The notes: generated from the sequence alone by a model not told the origin. Shown: positions 42,084 to 49,815, counted from the stretch's first letter. The stretch: DNA of 64,000 nt from JBNNGK01 sp050268245 (GCF_050268245.1 NZ_JBNNGK010000013.1:1-64000); one strand, 5' to 3'. A program made the numbers and translations.

Positions 42084-42685
42084 CAGTGCATTACCTCTTC
42101 AGGAAGCGGGCCGTTGTCCGTCAGCTCGATGGCCTCGAAAAATACCAGTTTCAGCTTTTCTGTCGCTTCGATGCCCAGTGGAGTCAACCACTTAGAAGAG
42201 TCTGGCGGCGCCACCATTCGTGCATACATCCTTAGCGCCATCTGGGTGCCCTCCTCTTCGCCCAGATGCTCAATCATAGCCCCCTCCATATGGCTGGCTA
42301 CGGCGAAACGCATGGCCCGGGGATACATCGGCAAAATATTCAGATTGCCGTTGACCTCATGCGTGAAAGAAGGTGAGCCAGTTGATTCCTTTTGGTAATT
42401 CCGCCAGCAATCGACAAAACGCCAACGCCAGAAAAGCAGCATATCGTCTGCCGATGGCTCACCCATCTGACCAACCCAAAATGCCATTAACTCGGCGTCT
42501 AACAGACTAACGCTCACTTCCTGCTCATTAATCCATTTGGGAATATCTTTCGCCAATATTGTCGCGATAAACGCTCTTCCATTTTGAGAATGAACAGTAA
42601 TATCCAATAGTCCCTCTTCCGACATTCCTGGCGTTAAAATAAATTCGCCTGAGCGAATAATTTCAGGAGTAGTTTTCGTTACCAT
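42083..42685 (-). CDS. Hypothetical early phage protein
   Basis: The 200-aa protein begins MVTKTTPEIIRSGEFILTPGMSEEGLLDITV, with a beta-rich N-terminal half and a helical C-terminal half (RAMRFAVASHMEGAMIEHLGEEEGTQMALRMYARM). Stop-start overlaps on both sides place it in the replication operon. No domain is recognised. Confidence 0.7.
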   Translation of the reverse strand: MVTKTTPEIIRSGEFILTPGMSEEGLLDITVHSQNGRAFIATILAKDIPKWINEQEVSVSLLDAELMAFWVGQMGEPSADDMLLFWRWRFVDCWRNYQKESTGSPSFTHEVNGNLNILPMYPRAMRFAVASHMEGAMIEHLGEEEGTQMALRMYARMVAPPDSSKWLTPLGIEATEKLKLVFFEAIELTDNGPLPEEVMH

Positions 42686-43053
42686 TAGTACATCTCCAAG
42701 CCAAGGATATTATTCGTGGGATTTTTCAGTGCAACTTCTACCGCGTTACTCATCAACGAGTTCATAAACTCGATGCCTTCCGGCGTTAATTTGCTGTTGT
42801 CTTTATTCAGCATGCCGGAATAGGTCGATACCAACAGTTTGAAGCTGTTCGCCTTCCCGTATTTTTTAAAGCAGGCAGCTTCAAAGCACTCTGTCAGGCA
42901 ACGGTGCACAGCCTCTACACGCAACTCGCCAATGATGACCTGCTGGCGATTGACCGTTACCGTACACACCGGGTGTCCACCGCTACGGCGTTTGCAATAA
43001 TCTACAAATGCTTCCGTAATATGCTTACGATTTAATTCGATTGAGTGAGTCAT
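42685..43053 (-). CDS. Hypothetical early phage protein
   Basis: The 122-aa protein MTHSIELNRKHITEAFVDYCKRRSGG... has a basic N-terminal half and a helical end. GGAAAGGAC precedes ATG. It overlaps the next gene by one base. No family is recognised. Confidence 0.7.
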   Translation of the reverse strand: MTHSIELNRKHITEAFVDYCKRRSGGHPVCTVTVNRQQVIIGELRVEAVHRCLTECFEAACFKKYGKANSFKLLVSTYSGMLNKDNSKLTPEGIEFMNSLMSNAVEVALKNPTNNILGLEMY

Positions 43054-43141
43054 ATTATGTCCTTTCCGAATTCCGGCCGAGTGAAGCCCCCGACCGGCGT
43101 CGGTATTAAATTTTTTGATAACGATTAATTAATGCTGGACG

Positions 43142-43447
43142 TTAGCGTTTCTTTTTCTGCTCACGCTCACCAATATTAAAGTTTGCGGTTTCCGCATTCG
43201 TTTTCAGTGCAGCGGCAATTCCCGGTAGGTGCATTAACATTTCACCTAAATTGCGTAAATCCTCTCGCGCATCTGATCCCGAGTAATTTTCACTATCACA
43301 TGCCCAGAAGGCCAAATTACCTATCGCGCCCAACCCGGAAATGATGCCTTCATAGGCCGAATCAGAGTGCTGCCGGATGTAAAACAACGCATCGGTATCT
43401 TCTTCCTGCATAGTCGCCCGGGTTAATACCTGCTCAATGTGGCTCAT
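43142..43447 (-). CDS. Hypothetical early phage protein
   Basis: The 101-aa acidic protein MSHIEQVLTRATMQEEDTDALFYIRQHSD... ends with a KKKR tail. It is translationally coupled (4-nt overlap) to the ORF6N-type gene upstream. No function is recognised. Confidence 0.65.
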   Translation of the reverse strand: MSHIEQVLTRATMQEEDTDALFYIRQHSDSAYEGIISGLGAIGNLAFWACDSENYSGSDAREDLRNLGEMLMHLPGIAAALKTNAETANFNIGEREQKKKR

Positions 43448-44235
43448 GCCTCACCTCCGAACAATTCACGAAGATCGACGCCGTACACGTCCAACCATGC
43501 GCCCGCTGGCCATGACTTAACGCTGCCATAGCGCGGATCTGGCACATCAACCGCTGCGACTCCGTGCGCCTTACACCAACGGCGCAGCTCCACGAATCTG
43601 TACTCGCCGCCGGTCTTGCCCTCCACCTTGGTGATGGTCGCGTGCTTCACGCTTTCGCCTAGGCGTTCTTCCAGCTCACGGCATTTGCGGGTGGCCGCGC
43701 TGAGTTTGCCAAGGGCAGAGGCTTCGCGTTTGCGGCTGATCTGCGATTTGGTGCGCACGGCGTGATCCGCTCGTTCCTTTTCGGCCAGCCGACCTTTTTC
43801 AGACTCAATGGCCAGTTGCAGGATTTCCAACTTCGACAAGTCGGCCGGCGCAGGCAGTGCCTTGGCGTCACGCTGGGTGAAGTAGAACTCAGTCAAGTCG
43901 TTGTAGTAGTCCCACGCCCGATCGGTTTCTAGCATTTTCGCGTGGTTGGCAGCACCTCGCTCCGTCCAGAGCTTCAGGCGTGGTGTGCGTTTATCAACTA
44001 CCCCTCTTAAAGAGGGTAAGTTCTTCAGGGACTGAAGTTCTTCACCCTCAACATCGAAATAGTGCTTACCTTCGATAAAGCGATTTTGGTTCCGTGAAAA
44101 GTTATTGCTGATCATTTTCTCAGTCGCACCATACCCCGCCGCCAGCTGCTCGGTGGTCGCCACACGCTGCCCGCGATACTCGATGATCTGCAGGTCTTTG
44201 GCCTCGACGGCCACCAGTTCAGTTTTCTTAGCCAT
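43444..44235 (-). CDS. ORF6N-type phage regulatory protein
   Basis: The 263-aa protein's residues ~15-105 match the ORF6N/antirepressor N-terminal domain (IIEYRGQRVATTEQLAAGYGATEKMISNNFSRNQNRF). A coiled coil follows (LEILQLAIESEKGRLAEKERAD), then a C-terminal small domain (YRFVELRRWCKAHGV). Start 44235 with GGGGGTG is preferred over a longer frame. It probably modulates phage gene expression; it is one of three antirepressor-like proteins here. Confidence 0.75.
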   Translation of the reverse strand: MAKKTELVAVEAKDLQIIEYRGQRVATTEQLAAGYGATEKMISNNFSRNQNRFIEGKHYFDVEGEELQSLKNLPSLRGVVDKRTPRLKLWTERGAANHAKMLETDRAWDYYNDLTEFYFTQRDAKALPAPADLSKLEILQLAIESEKGRLAEKERADHAVRTKSQISRKREASALGKLSAATRKCRELEERLGESVKHATITKVEGKTGGEYRFVELRRWCKAHGVAAVDVPDPRYGSVKSWPAGAWLDVYGVDLRELFGGEA

Positions 44236-44461
44236 TGCACACCCCCTGTTCGTTTTCCACCGCCGGTTGTTCACCGAGATCCAGCGCATTAGCCGCGCGC
44301 TGCGCATAATCACCAGCCGCGTCAACTACCGAGCCGACGTATCTCAAAAGGTGGTCGTTACCGGATGCCAACATCTGCTGAGCACAGTCCAGCAAATCAG
44401 CAGTTCGCTGTACGTGCAGCAACACGTCTTCATAAGTCTGATAGATATGGGTCTTATTCAT
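44228..44461 (-). CDS. Small early phage protein
   Basis: The 77-aa helical protein starts MNKTHIYQTYEDVLLHVQRTAD. GGAGG lies 7 nt upstream of ATG at 44461. It overlaps both neighbours by 8 nt, so it is part of a compact early operon. The function is unknown. Confidence 0.6.
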   Translation of the reverse strand: MNKTHIYQTYEDVLLHVQRTADLLDCAQQMLASGNDHLLRYVGSVVDAAGDYAQRAANALDLGEQPAVENEQGVCNG

Positions 44462-44624
44462 TTTCGGCCTCCGCACCACATCGGGCGATTTCCTCAATCA
44501 AGTCGATAAGTTCAAAACAGATTTGCTTTTCTTTCCCGCTCGATGTCAGATAGCCGGCAGCGGCTGCCAACGCCTGAATTTTGCCGAGAGCGTCGATAGC
44601 ATCCAATTCCATAACATTACACAT
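44454..44624 (-). CDS. 56-aa early phage protein
   Basis: A short gene begins MCNVMELDAIDALGKIQALA and ends CGAEAENE. GAGGGAG precedes ATG at 44624, and the stop overlaps the next start by 8 nt. The helical content and tight packing with neighbours support it as real. Confidence 0.6.
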   Translation of the reverse strand: MCNVMELDAIDALGKIQALAAAAGYLTSSGKEKQICFELIDLIEEIARCGAEAENE

Positions 44625-44817
44625 GGTTCAGCTCCCTCAGGCGATTTTCTTCCAACAGCCAACAAACCGGATCTGCAGCGAGGTTCACCGCCATTTCGAC
44701 CAACGTCTTTACCTCATCGGAATCGATCACATCAGCGGAAACCGCCAGTGATGACAGCAAAGCATTCAGTTGCAGAGCCTTATATTTGGCCTGACCTAAC
44801 GTGGTTTCATGCGACAT
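44617..44817 (-). CDS. Small early phage protein
   Basis: The 66-aa helical protein starts MSHETTLGQAKYKALQLNALL. ATG at 44817 has AAGGAGG at ideal spacing; a TTG two codons upstream is in frame but less likely. It overlaps its neighbours by 8-11 nt. The function is unknown. Confidence 0.65.
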   Translation of the reverse strand: MSHETTLGQAKYKALQLNALLSSLAVSADVIDSDEVKTLVEMAVNLAADPVCWLLEENRLRELNHV

Positions 44818-45022
44818 TGGCAACCTCCTTTATTTCCGGCGATACATGCCACCCGGCGCGTTGCGCCAGCTCAACGAAGCATTCCACCGAACAACAGAAA
44901 TGATGATCGGGGATCGGTAGGTTCGAAGTGATAACGCCGTTCTCGACGTACAACATCACTCGGCCAGTAGTGCCCGGATAAATGCCAAACAAGGTCAGAA
45001 TTTCAGGGGGAATGTTATGCAT
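44807..45022 (-). CDS. Small early phage protein with Cys/His cluster
   Basis: The 71-aa protein starts MHNIPPEILTLFGIYPGTTG. The C-terminal half has HHFCCSVECFVELAQRAGWH, which could bind zinc. ATG at 45022 follows GGAGG. It overlaps the Icd-like gene by 8 nt. No family is known to me. Confidence 0.6.
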   Translation of the reverse strand: MHNIPPEILTLFGIYPGTTGRVMLYVENGVITSNLPIPDHHFCCSVECFVELAQRAGWHVSPEIKEVANVA

Positions 45023-45356
45023 GAGCCACCTCCGATGCAGACTGACGCTGTTCGTAAACCCACATAAAACCTTCATCAGTGGAGAAAATTTGCAGGCGAC
45101 AAGGCGCAGCTGTGCGGATTTGAGCGGCAAAGGTCAGCGTCCAGCGAGGGAATTTGGCGCGAGCGTCAACCTCGGTATCTGCCTCAGCTCGCAGCACAGT
45201 CGGCGTGGAATCCGAAAATTCGTTGGGGGTGCCCAAGAACAGGTATACAAATTTAGGGCGAGTTTGGGTACTATGTGATAATTCCATAGTGTTAGCTCCG
45301 ATAACGTTGTGGATAGAAGCCCGGCAAGTGTTGGTAGCACTTTCGGGCTTTGCCAT
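45015..45356 (-). CDS. Icd-like / Ash-family phage protein
   Basis: The 113-aa protein starts MAKPESATNTCRASIHNVIG. The region RPKFVYLFLGTPN...PTVLRAEADTEVDARAKFPRWTLTFAAQIRT matches the Icd-like/Ash group often called host cell division inhibitors in P1- and P4-like elements. ATG at 45356 follows AAGG, and its first codons form a strong hairpin. A second start at codon 24 (MELSHST) is possible. The cell-division role is by family name only. Confidence 0.65.
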   Translation of the reverse strand: MAKPESATNTCRASIHNVIGANTMELSHSTQTRPKFVYLFLGTPNEFSDSTPTVLRAEADTEVDARAKFPRWTLTFAAQIRTAAPCRLQIFSTDEGFMWVYEQRQSASEVAHA

Positions 45357-46115
45357 TTTAGCCTTGCATAAAACCAAGGTGCACATACACCTTACATTTA
45401 GGTGCACATACACGTCAACGATTTTATTCTGCTTGTTTTCCTGTATAGTGTTTCTACACCAACAAAAGGGAAACGATATGGCGACAGGTTTCAAAAACAA
45501 TCGGTCAACAACAAAAGGGATTCGCTTCCCGCATGACTTAATTGAAGAGATCGACTCCAGCGTTGAGCGTGAGAAAGCAGATAATCCCAGTATTAATTTT
45601 TCGTCCTGGGTACTCGATGCATGTGGGCGTAAGCTCAAGGCAGAACAACGCAAGAAAGCTAAGGAATCTCCAGAGGACTGACCTACGAAATCTTCGTAGT
45701 GCCTACCCCGTCGTTCTGCAATATACTGACAGTGCTTCTGATTGAGAAAGCCGTCGTCCCAAAGGGTCACATTCGCAGTGTGACCCTTTTCTTTGCCTTT
45801 AACCTGCTGATTAGCCGTAAAAGAATGTTTACCATCCTTTTGAATACCCGGTGTGCAGGTAGCGACGAATTTCGTCGGAACCTTCAAACTCGGTAAATCG
45901 CAGCGTTTGGTTTTCCGACGCACTGCGTCGCAGGCTTTCGGAAGATTCAACGGGTTAGGTTGTGCAACCTCGAATAAATTGTGCAAGTTTTGCGCGTTAA
46001 CAATGTTTACTCGTAACTGAACTGAAATCACCGGGCCTGTGTGCTGGACAACATCGCGGCAGCCCTTGAACGGCGCGGTTCTCTTAGGACACACCCCATA
46101 GATATTAGCCATCAT
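45015..46115 (-). CDS. Alternative long form: 366-codon open frame
   Basis: The same frame is open from 46115, where ATGATG follows AGAGGT and overlaps the stop of the Rha-like gene by 4 nt. The N-terminal 253 codons (MMANIYGVCPKRTAP...) are unlike an ordinary shadow because the start is so well placed, yet they oppose a plausible plus-strand gene at 45478. Either a long Ash-like protein or a leader followed by the short gene is made. I cannot decide which. Confidence 0.35.
   Translation of the reverse strand: MMANIYGVCPKRTAPFKGCRDVVQHTGPVISVQLRVNIVNAQNLHNLFEVAQPNPLNLPKACDAVRRKTKRCDLPSLKVPTKFVATCTPGIQKDGKHSFTANQQVKGKEKGHTANVTLWDDGFLNQKHCQYIAERRGRHYEDFVGQSSGDSLAFLRCSALSLRPHASSTQDEKLILGLSAFSRSTLESISSIKSCGKRIPFVVDRLFLKPVAISFPFCWCRNTIQENKQNKIVDVYVHLNVRCMCTLVLCKAKMAKPESATNTCRASIHNVIGANTMELSHSTQTRPKFVYLFLGTPNEFSDSTPTVLRAEADTEVDARAKFPRWTLTFAAQIRTAAPCRLQIFSTDEGFMWVYEQRQSASEVAHA
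45377..45413. promoter_or_regulatory. Tandem 14-bp operator-like repeats
   Basis: AGGTGCACATACAC occurs twice (45377-45390 and 45400-45413), spaced 23 bp start to start, about two helical turns. They lie between the Icd-like start and the divergent small RHH-like gene, whose -10 (TATAGT, near 45448) follows. This is a likely repressor site. Confidence 0.5.
45478..45681 (+). CDS. YlcI/YnfO-like small DNA-binding protein (DUF3950)
   Basis: The 67-aa protein starts MATGFKNNRSTTKGIRFPHDL and has SSWVLDACGRKLK, a ribbon-helix-helix pattern of the prophage YlcI/YnfO group. AAGGGAAA precedes the ATG. It is divergent from the Icd-like short gene and within the opposite strand of the long alternative frame. 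Tandem repeats upstream may be its operators. Confidence 0.7.
   Translation: MATGFKNNRSTTKGIRFPHDLIEEIDSSVEREKADNPSINFSSWVLDACGRKLKAEQRKKAKESPED
45683..45699. other. Palindromic hairpin
   Basis: CTACGAA-ATC-TTCGTAG, a perfect 7-bp stem just after the DUF3950 gene stop; possibly a transcript-stabilising or regulatory hairpin on either strand. Confidence 0.4.
45764..45792 (+). terminator. Terminator after the YlcI-like gene
   Basis: GGGTCACA-TTCGCAG-TGTGACCC is followed by TTTTCTTT on plus. On minus it is followed by TTTGG, weaker. It ends the small plus-strand unit. Confidence 0.75.
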
Positions 46116-46753
46116 GAAAGCACCTCTTTCTTACCGCCGCCAATCAGCCCGAGCGGAAGTTGCTTGAAATCGATCACCAGTTTTTTCGCCTTTTTCAGTA
46201 CCGGCAAATCAACCTGGCGCTTCTGCAAACGTCTGCCTGCATCAGATGAGTCTTCGTCCGAAACTTTCCATGCCGTAGCAACGATATTTTCCATGTGCTG
46301 AATAGCGTCGTGCAGTTCTCCTGCACCGTTACCTTCGAGTTCAGTCATGTGATCGAACACTTGAGCTTGAAGCTCATAGCTGTAACTCATCGCCATCAAA
46401 CACGCTTCGCGCTTAGAGAATGCATACCCTGGATATTCTTCACCGTTCTGCTCGTTCTTTTGGGGGTGTGAGAAATTTTTCGCACACCCTTCCCCCAGAA
46501 CTCGCGGGACTTTTTTCATAAAGTCAGCATGGCGAAGCTTGCGGTATTTCTTGCACGGAAAGGTCAGCCCTTCAGCCTCCGCTTTCGATTTACGTTCTGC
46601 GTTTATGTAATCCACCATTTCAAGGCTGCTCATGGTGGGAGCCAGAGACAATAAGTTGACTTTGGCATCCACCAGCTCCGCGATATTAGCGCCGGAGGTG
46701 AATTCAGGGTGAGTTGGGGCCCGACCAAGAATGGCCGTACTTTTCAGTTTCAT
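46112..46753 (-). CDS. Rha-type phage regulatory protein
   Basis: The 213-aa protein's residues ~40-140 match the Rha family pattern (MSSLEMVDYINAERK...HADFMKKVPRVLGE...YPGYAFSKREACLMAMSYSYELQAQVFDHMTELE). Rha proteins are antirepressor-like regulators that interfere with infection of some hosts. GAGGAATAACC precedes ATG. It follows the AlpA-like gene and precedes the Icd-like region. Confidence 0.85.
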   Translation of the reverse strand: MKLKSTAILGRAPTHPEFTSGANIAELVDAKVNLLSLAPTMSSLEMVDYINAERKSKAEAEGLTFPCKKYRKLRHADFMKKVPRVLGEGCAKNFSHPQKNEQNGEEYPGYAFSKREACLMAMSYSYELQAQVFDHMTELEGNGAGELHDAIQHMENIVATAWKVSDEDSSDAGRRLQKRQVDLPVLKKAKKLVIDFKQLPLGLIGGGKKEVLS

Positions 46754-46766
46754 TGGTTATTCCTCG

Positions 46767-47051
46767 TTAAGCGGAACGACGGCTATATGGGTTATTAACG
46801 TTTGTAACGGCTGGTGGATTTCGAACCCACCACAACACATCACTGAGAAGCCAGGCGCATGAATTACGGCCAAAGTGGCAGCGGGCCGGGAACTTACCTT
46901 CATTCTCAAACTGCCAGCGGGTGGTGCGGGATAGGCTGGTAATATCCAAACACTCACGCTCGCGGATGCGTTTATCGTAGGTGAACCCATACTCCGCTAA
47001 AATACTGCGGCGCTGTTCTGGTGTGGGTGGTGTAAAGATGGCCTCTAACAT
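46767..47051 (-). CDS. AlpA-like transcriptional regulator
   Basis: The 94-aa protein has an excisionase/AlpA winged-helix pattern (DITSLSRTTRWQFENEGKFPARCHFGRNSCAWLLSDVLWWV). AAGGAGACAG precedes ATG. It is paralogous to the gene at 47176. In P4-like elements AlpA/Vis proteins repress early promoters and act in excision. Confidence 0.85.
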   Translation of the reverse strand: MLEAIFTPPTPEQRRSILAEYGFTYDKRIRERECLDITSLSRTTRWQFENEGKFPARCHFGRNSCAWLLSDVLWWVRNPPAVTNVNNPYSRRSA

Positions 47052-47175
47052 ACTGTCTCCTTTTGTTTGGAAGCTATGGAGAACAGTTTAGCGCTAAAGA
47101 ACTGGATAAAAACCCAGTAATGATATTTGTTGTTGTATGAGAAACCATACAAAGGTGACGCCCCAACAATTTTGT

Positions 47176-47478
47176 TCATTGGCCCACCTCCGTAGCTGCT
47201 TTGGCTTTCCGGCGCTCATGTGGATTATGCACACCACCGCTAGCAGGAGGGTTGCGAATCCACCAAAGCAGATCGCTCAGTAACCAGGCGCATGTTTTTC
47301 GCCCCAAGTGACGACGGGTGGGAAATAAACCGTCGCGTTCATATTGCCAGGCCGTAGAACGTGAAATTCCTGTGATGCGCCCTCGCTCAGGCTCTTTCGC
47401 ATTACGATCTTTAGGCTCGCCGTATTCGGCAAGAATTGTATGGCGTTGTTCAGAGGGAGAGTATGTATATTGCGGCAT
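47176..47478 (-). CDS. AlpA-like transcriptional regulator, second copy
   Basis: The 100-aa paralogue has the same core (ITGISRSTAWQYERDGLFPTRRHLGRKTCAWLLSDLLWWIRNPPA). GGAGGCAAA precedes ATG. It lies upstream of the first copy, after an AT-rich promoter region (47479-47580). It is probably the first gene of the early regulatory operon. The two may act in different steps, excision versus repression. Confidence 0.85.
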   Translation of the reverse strand: MPQYTYSPSEQRHTILAEYGEPKDRNAKEPERGRITGISRSTAWQYERDGLFPTRRHLGRKTCAWLLSDLLWWIRNPPASGGVHNPHERRKAKAATEVGQ

Positions 47479-47580
47479 TTTGCCTCCACTGTTTGCATGT
47501 TGTGGAGACCATTTTTATATCTATTTAAATAGAATGATATTTATATAAACCAGATAAAAACCATCAAGGCGTTAAATTTA

Positions 47581-47629
47581 TAAAAGCGGTTCAAAACACA
47601 TACCGCTTTTAATTTCAAAACCGGTTTTG
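47581..47629 (-). terminator. Terminator and palindrome after the int-linked orphan gene
   Basis: On minus, right after the stop at 47630, is the palindrome CAAAACCGGTTTTG (47616-47629). It is followed by TAAAAGCGGT-N11-ACCGCTTTTA (47581-47611) leading into ATAAATTT. The second looks like a terminator; the first could be an operator for the early promoter. Confidence 0.55.
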
Positions 47630-48334
47630 TTAATTCTTATCGTTAACCCATCGCCTAACGCTTGCTAAGGATGGTGGCTTCGTATATTTACTATAGATTT
47701 CCTGATAAACAATAGCGCAGACAGCATCCACACTCATATTTGGGTTTTTCTCAATAATTCCCTTCGCAATAGAAATAGTTTCTTCTTTATGCTCGTGAGT
47801 CGGACGCCCTCCTGTTTTGCCCAATTTTGATGCGAAATTAGCCTTATCTTCTGCATATCTTATCGGATAAAACATAATCATATAGAGAGCAAAAGCTTCA
47901 TCATTTCTTTCTTGAATAACGTGTAAAATTATCTCGAAAGCTAAAGGAAAAAATAACAATTTTGACACCCTTAGCCTCCTACACAACTCCACGGCACTTA
48001 AGTTCAAAAAATGACAAAAAGTTCCTTCTTTGTAACCGACATTATTCCAGATAGAAGAATACACTTCGGAGTAATTTACCGTTTCCTTAATAAAAAACTC
48101 TTCATATTTCCTAAAAAAATACTCACAATCTTTATCAAATGTATCTCCTGCAATAGACTCAATGAAACCATTGTTAACTTCATTCTCATCAATATCATAG
48201 ACTTCATTCAAAGCAGTAACATGTCTTTTGTATTCATCGCTTTTAATAAACTCTCTCGGAACTATTTCATTAAACTCTTCTACAAGTTTGGTCGAGTCTT
48301 TAAACCATATATCATGGTAATTTTTTGCACTCAT
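47630..48334 (-). CDS. Orphan protein co-transcribed with integrase
   Basis: The 234-aa A+T-rich protein has no recognised family. Residues 1-180 are acidic and helical (FIKETVNYSEVYSSIWNNVGY). The C-terminal ~60 (GGRPTHEHKEETISIAKGIIEKNPNMSVDAVCAIVYQEIYSKYTK...VRRWV) look like a small helical DNA-binding domain. GAGGTGATAT precedes ATG, only 9 nt after the integrase stop. It may be the lysogeny regulator or a cargo gene expressed in the lysogen. Confidence 0.7.
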   Translation of the reverse strand: MSAKNYHDIWFKDSTKLVEEFNEIVPREFIKSDEYKRHVTALNEVYDIDENEVNNGFIESIAGDTFDKDCEYFFRKYEEFFIKETVNYSEVYSSIWNNVGYKEGTFCHFLNLSAVELCRRLRVSKLLFFPLAFEIILHVIQERNDEAFALYMIMFYPIRYAEDKANFASKLGKTGGRPTHEHKEETISIAKGIIEKNPNMSVDAVCAIVYQEIYSKYTKPPSLASVRRWVNDKN

Positions 48335-48343
48335 ATATCACCT

Positions 48344-49567
48344 CTACCTTAATTTCTTTATTAGAATGACATTGTCATTTTGTCCAGAAATAACTTCCAG
48401 CCTTTCGACCCATTTGCTGAGTGCATCCAGTTTTTCTGGCAAATACTGACTGCGGTTGTAAACAGCCATGACCCCCCCCAGCGTATGGCCAAGTAGAAGC
48501 TCTACGATATGAGGAGCGATCCCGAGGTCACTCATCCCTGTTGAGAATGTCCGACGCAAATCGTGAAGCCGCCAGTGTTCGGAGTGACCCAGGCGCTGGC
48601 ATATCTTGCGCCCAGTCTGGCTCACCGCCGAATCAGTCTTAATTTCACCCAATAGAAACCCCGACTTTTTGTTCTGCTGCTTTAGCTGATCGATAAGGGG
48701 ACATAGACGATCTGGAATAGGCCTGATTATCTTCTCACCATTTTTGCTATGCGCTTCCGGAACGGTCCATAGCTTATCGCGCAGGTCCCACTCTTTCAGT
48801 TCCGAAAGCCTAACTTCTCCGGTACGGGCACCAAACGAGATCAGCAGCGATACAAGGTTGGTGTAGTACGGCGAGAATGAATCGTTTTTTAAGGCGACCA
48901 GCAGATCCGTCAGTTCTCTGCTCGTCAGAACCCTTTTCCGTTTACTGGTTTTGACCCCAATATCCTGCATCGTGAGCCCGTCAAGGACATGACAAACAGC
49001 ATAACGCCGTATGCGGCAAAACTTGAAAGCTTGCTGACCCATCTGTAAAACCATCCCAGCGACGCTAGGAGCGTTTTTCTTCGTTCTGGCTAGGCAGGTA
49101 AGCCAATGGTGAGTTTCGCAGTCAGAGAGCGCCATATCGCCAATGTAGGGGTATATGTGATTGGTGAACCGCTCACGATAGCGTACATCGTTCACCAAAT
49201 TCCCATCAACGTACTCTGTGAGCCAGTATTCGAGAGCCTCTTTCACCGTCACTGGCTTCAAGGTCGCTTCCCTGCCAAGCTTGAACATGCGCTGAGGATC
49301 GCGCCCCTCTGCCAACCAGGCGCGGCATTGGTCACGCTTTTCTCTGGCTTTTGCAAGAGTAAGATCAGGGTATTTGCCCAAAGCGAGCATCAAAGCAGGA
49401 GTATCACGCCCGCCAAGGCGATATTTGTAGAACCAACTGATAGAACCGGCCTTACTGACCCGAATCATAAGTCCCGCCCCATCAGAGATCTTTGACTCTC
49501 GCTCGCTCTGCCTACCCAGCAGAGCCCTGAGCTTCTTATCCGTTAGCTTGTTCATTCCATAAGCCAT
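48344..49567 (-). CDS. Tyrosine integrase (P4-type, DUF4102)
   Basis: The 407-aa protein has an N-terminal arm-binding domain (KKLRALLGRQSERESKISDGAGL) of the DUF4102 type, a SAM-like core-binding domain (~100-195) and a catalytic domain with R248 (ARTGE), H335-x-x-R338 (HDLRRTF), H361 (LLGHTLG) and Y370 (VYNRSQY). GAGAGG precedes ATG. It lies about 250 bp inside attR, as expected, reading into the prophage. Confidence 0.95.
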   Translation of the reverse strand: MAYGMNKLTDKKLRALLGRQSERESKISDGAGLMIRVSKAGSISWFYKYRLGGRDTPALMLALGKYPDLTLAKAREKRDQCRAWLAEGRDPQRMFKLGREATLKPVTVKEALEYWLTEYVDGNLVNDVRYRERFTNHIYPYIGDMALSDCETHHWLTCLARTKKNAPSVAGMVLQMGQQAFKFCRIRRYAVCHVLDGLTMQDIGVKTSKRKRVLTSRELTDLLVALKNDSFSPYYTNLVSLLISFGARTGEVRLSELKEWDLRDKLWTVPEAHSKNGEKIIRPIPDRLCPLIDQLKQQNKKSGFLLGEIKTDSAVSQTGRKICQRLGHSEHWRLHDLRRTFSTGMSDLGIAPHIVELLLGHTLGGVMAVYNRSQYLPEKLDALSKWVERLEVISGQNDNVILIKKLR

Positions 49568-49610
49568 GCACAGCCTCTCGCTTGATGTTTCTGAATCTCA
49601 TTGTATAGGG

Positions 49611-49717
49611 TCGGTTCAAACACGCCCAAAGTCGGTTCAAGGTCGGTTCAAGAAATAGAAAGATAACAATATAAATCATATACATATAAATATTGAACCG
49701 ACTGAACCGACCGAACC
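49611..49717 (-). promoter_or_regulatory. Integrase arm-type repeats, right end
   Basis: GTCGGTTCA occurs at 49611, 49631 and 49642 on plus, and TGAACCGACTGAACCGACCG (with a further GAACC) at 49695-49717 in inverted form, matching the cluster beside attL. The sites are likely bound by the DUF4102 domain. The integrase promoter must also lie here. Confidence 0.6.
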
Positions 49718-49815
49718 TACCCTTTTTACTCTCACGTGTGAGAAGATATTCCTCAAGGTTGAGATAAGCCTCAGGGGAAAGCCATCTTCATGGCAGGCTG
49801 TTTTTAGTGTTCAGC

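Noticed and set aside
46757..46990. Second open frame overlapping the AlpA-like gene
   Set aside because: It lies in another frame inside a well-supported gene and lacks its own ribosome-binding site.
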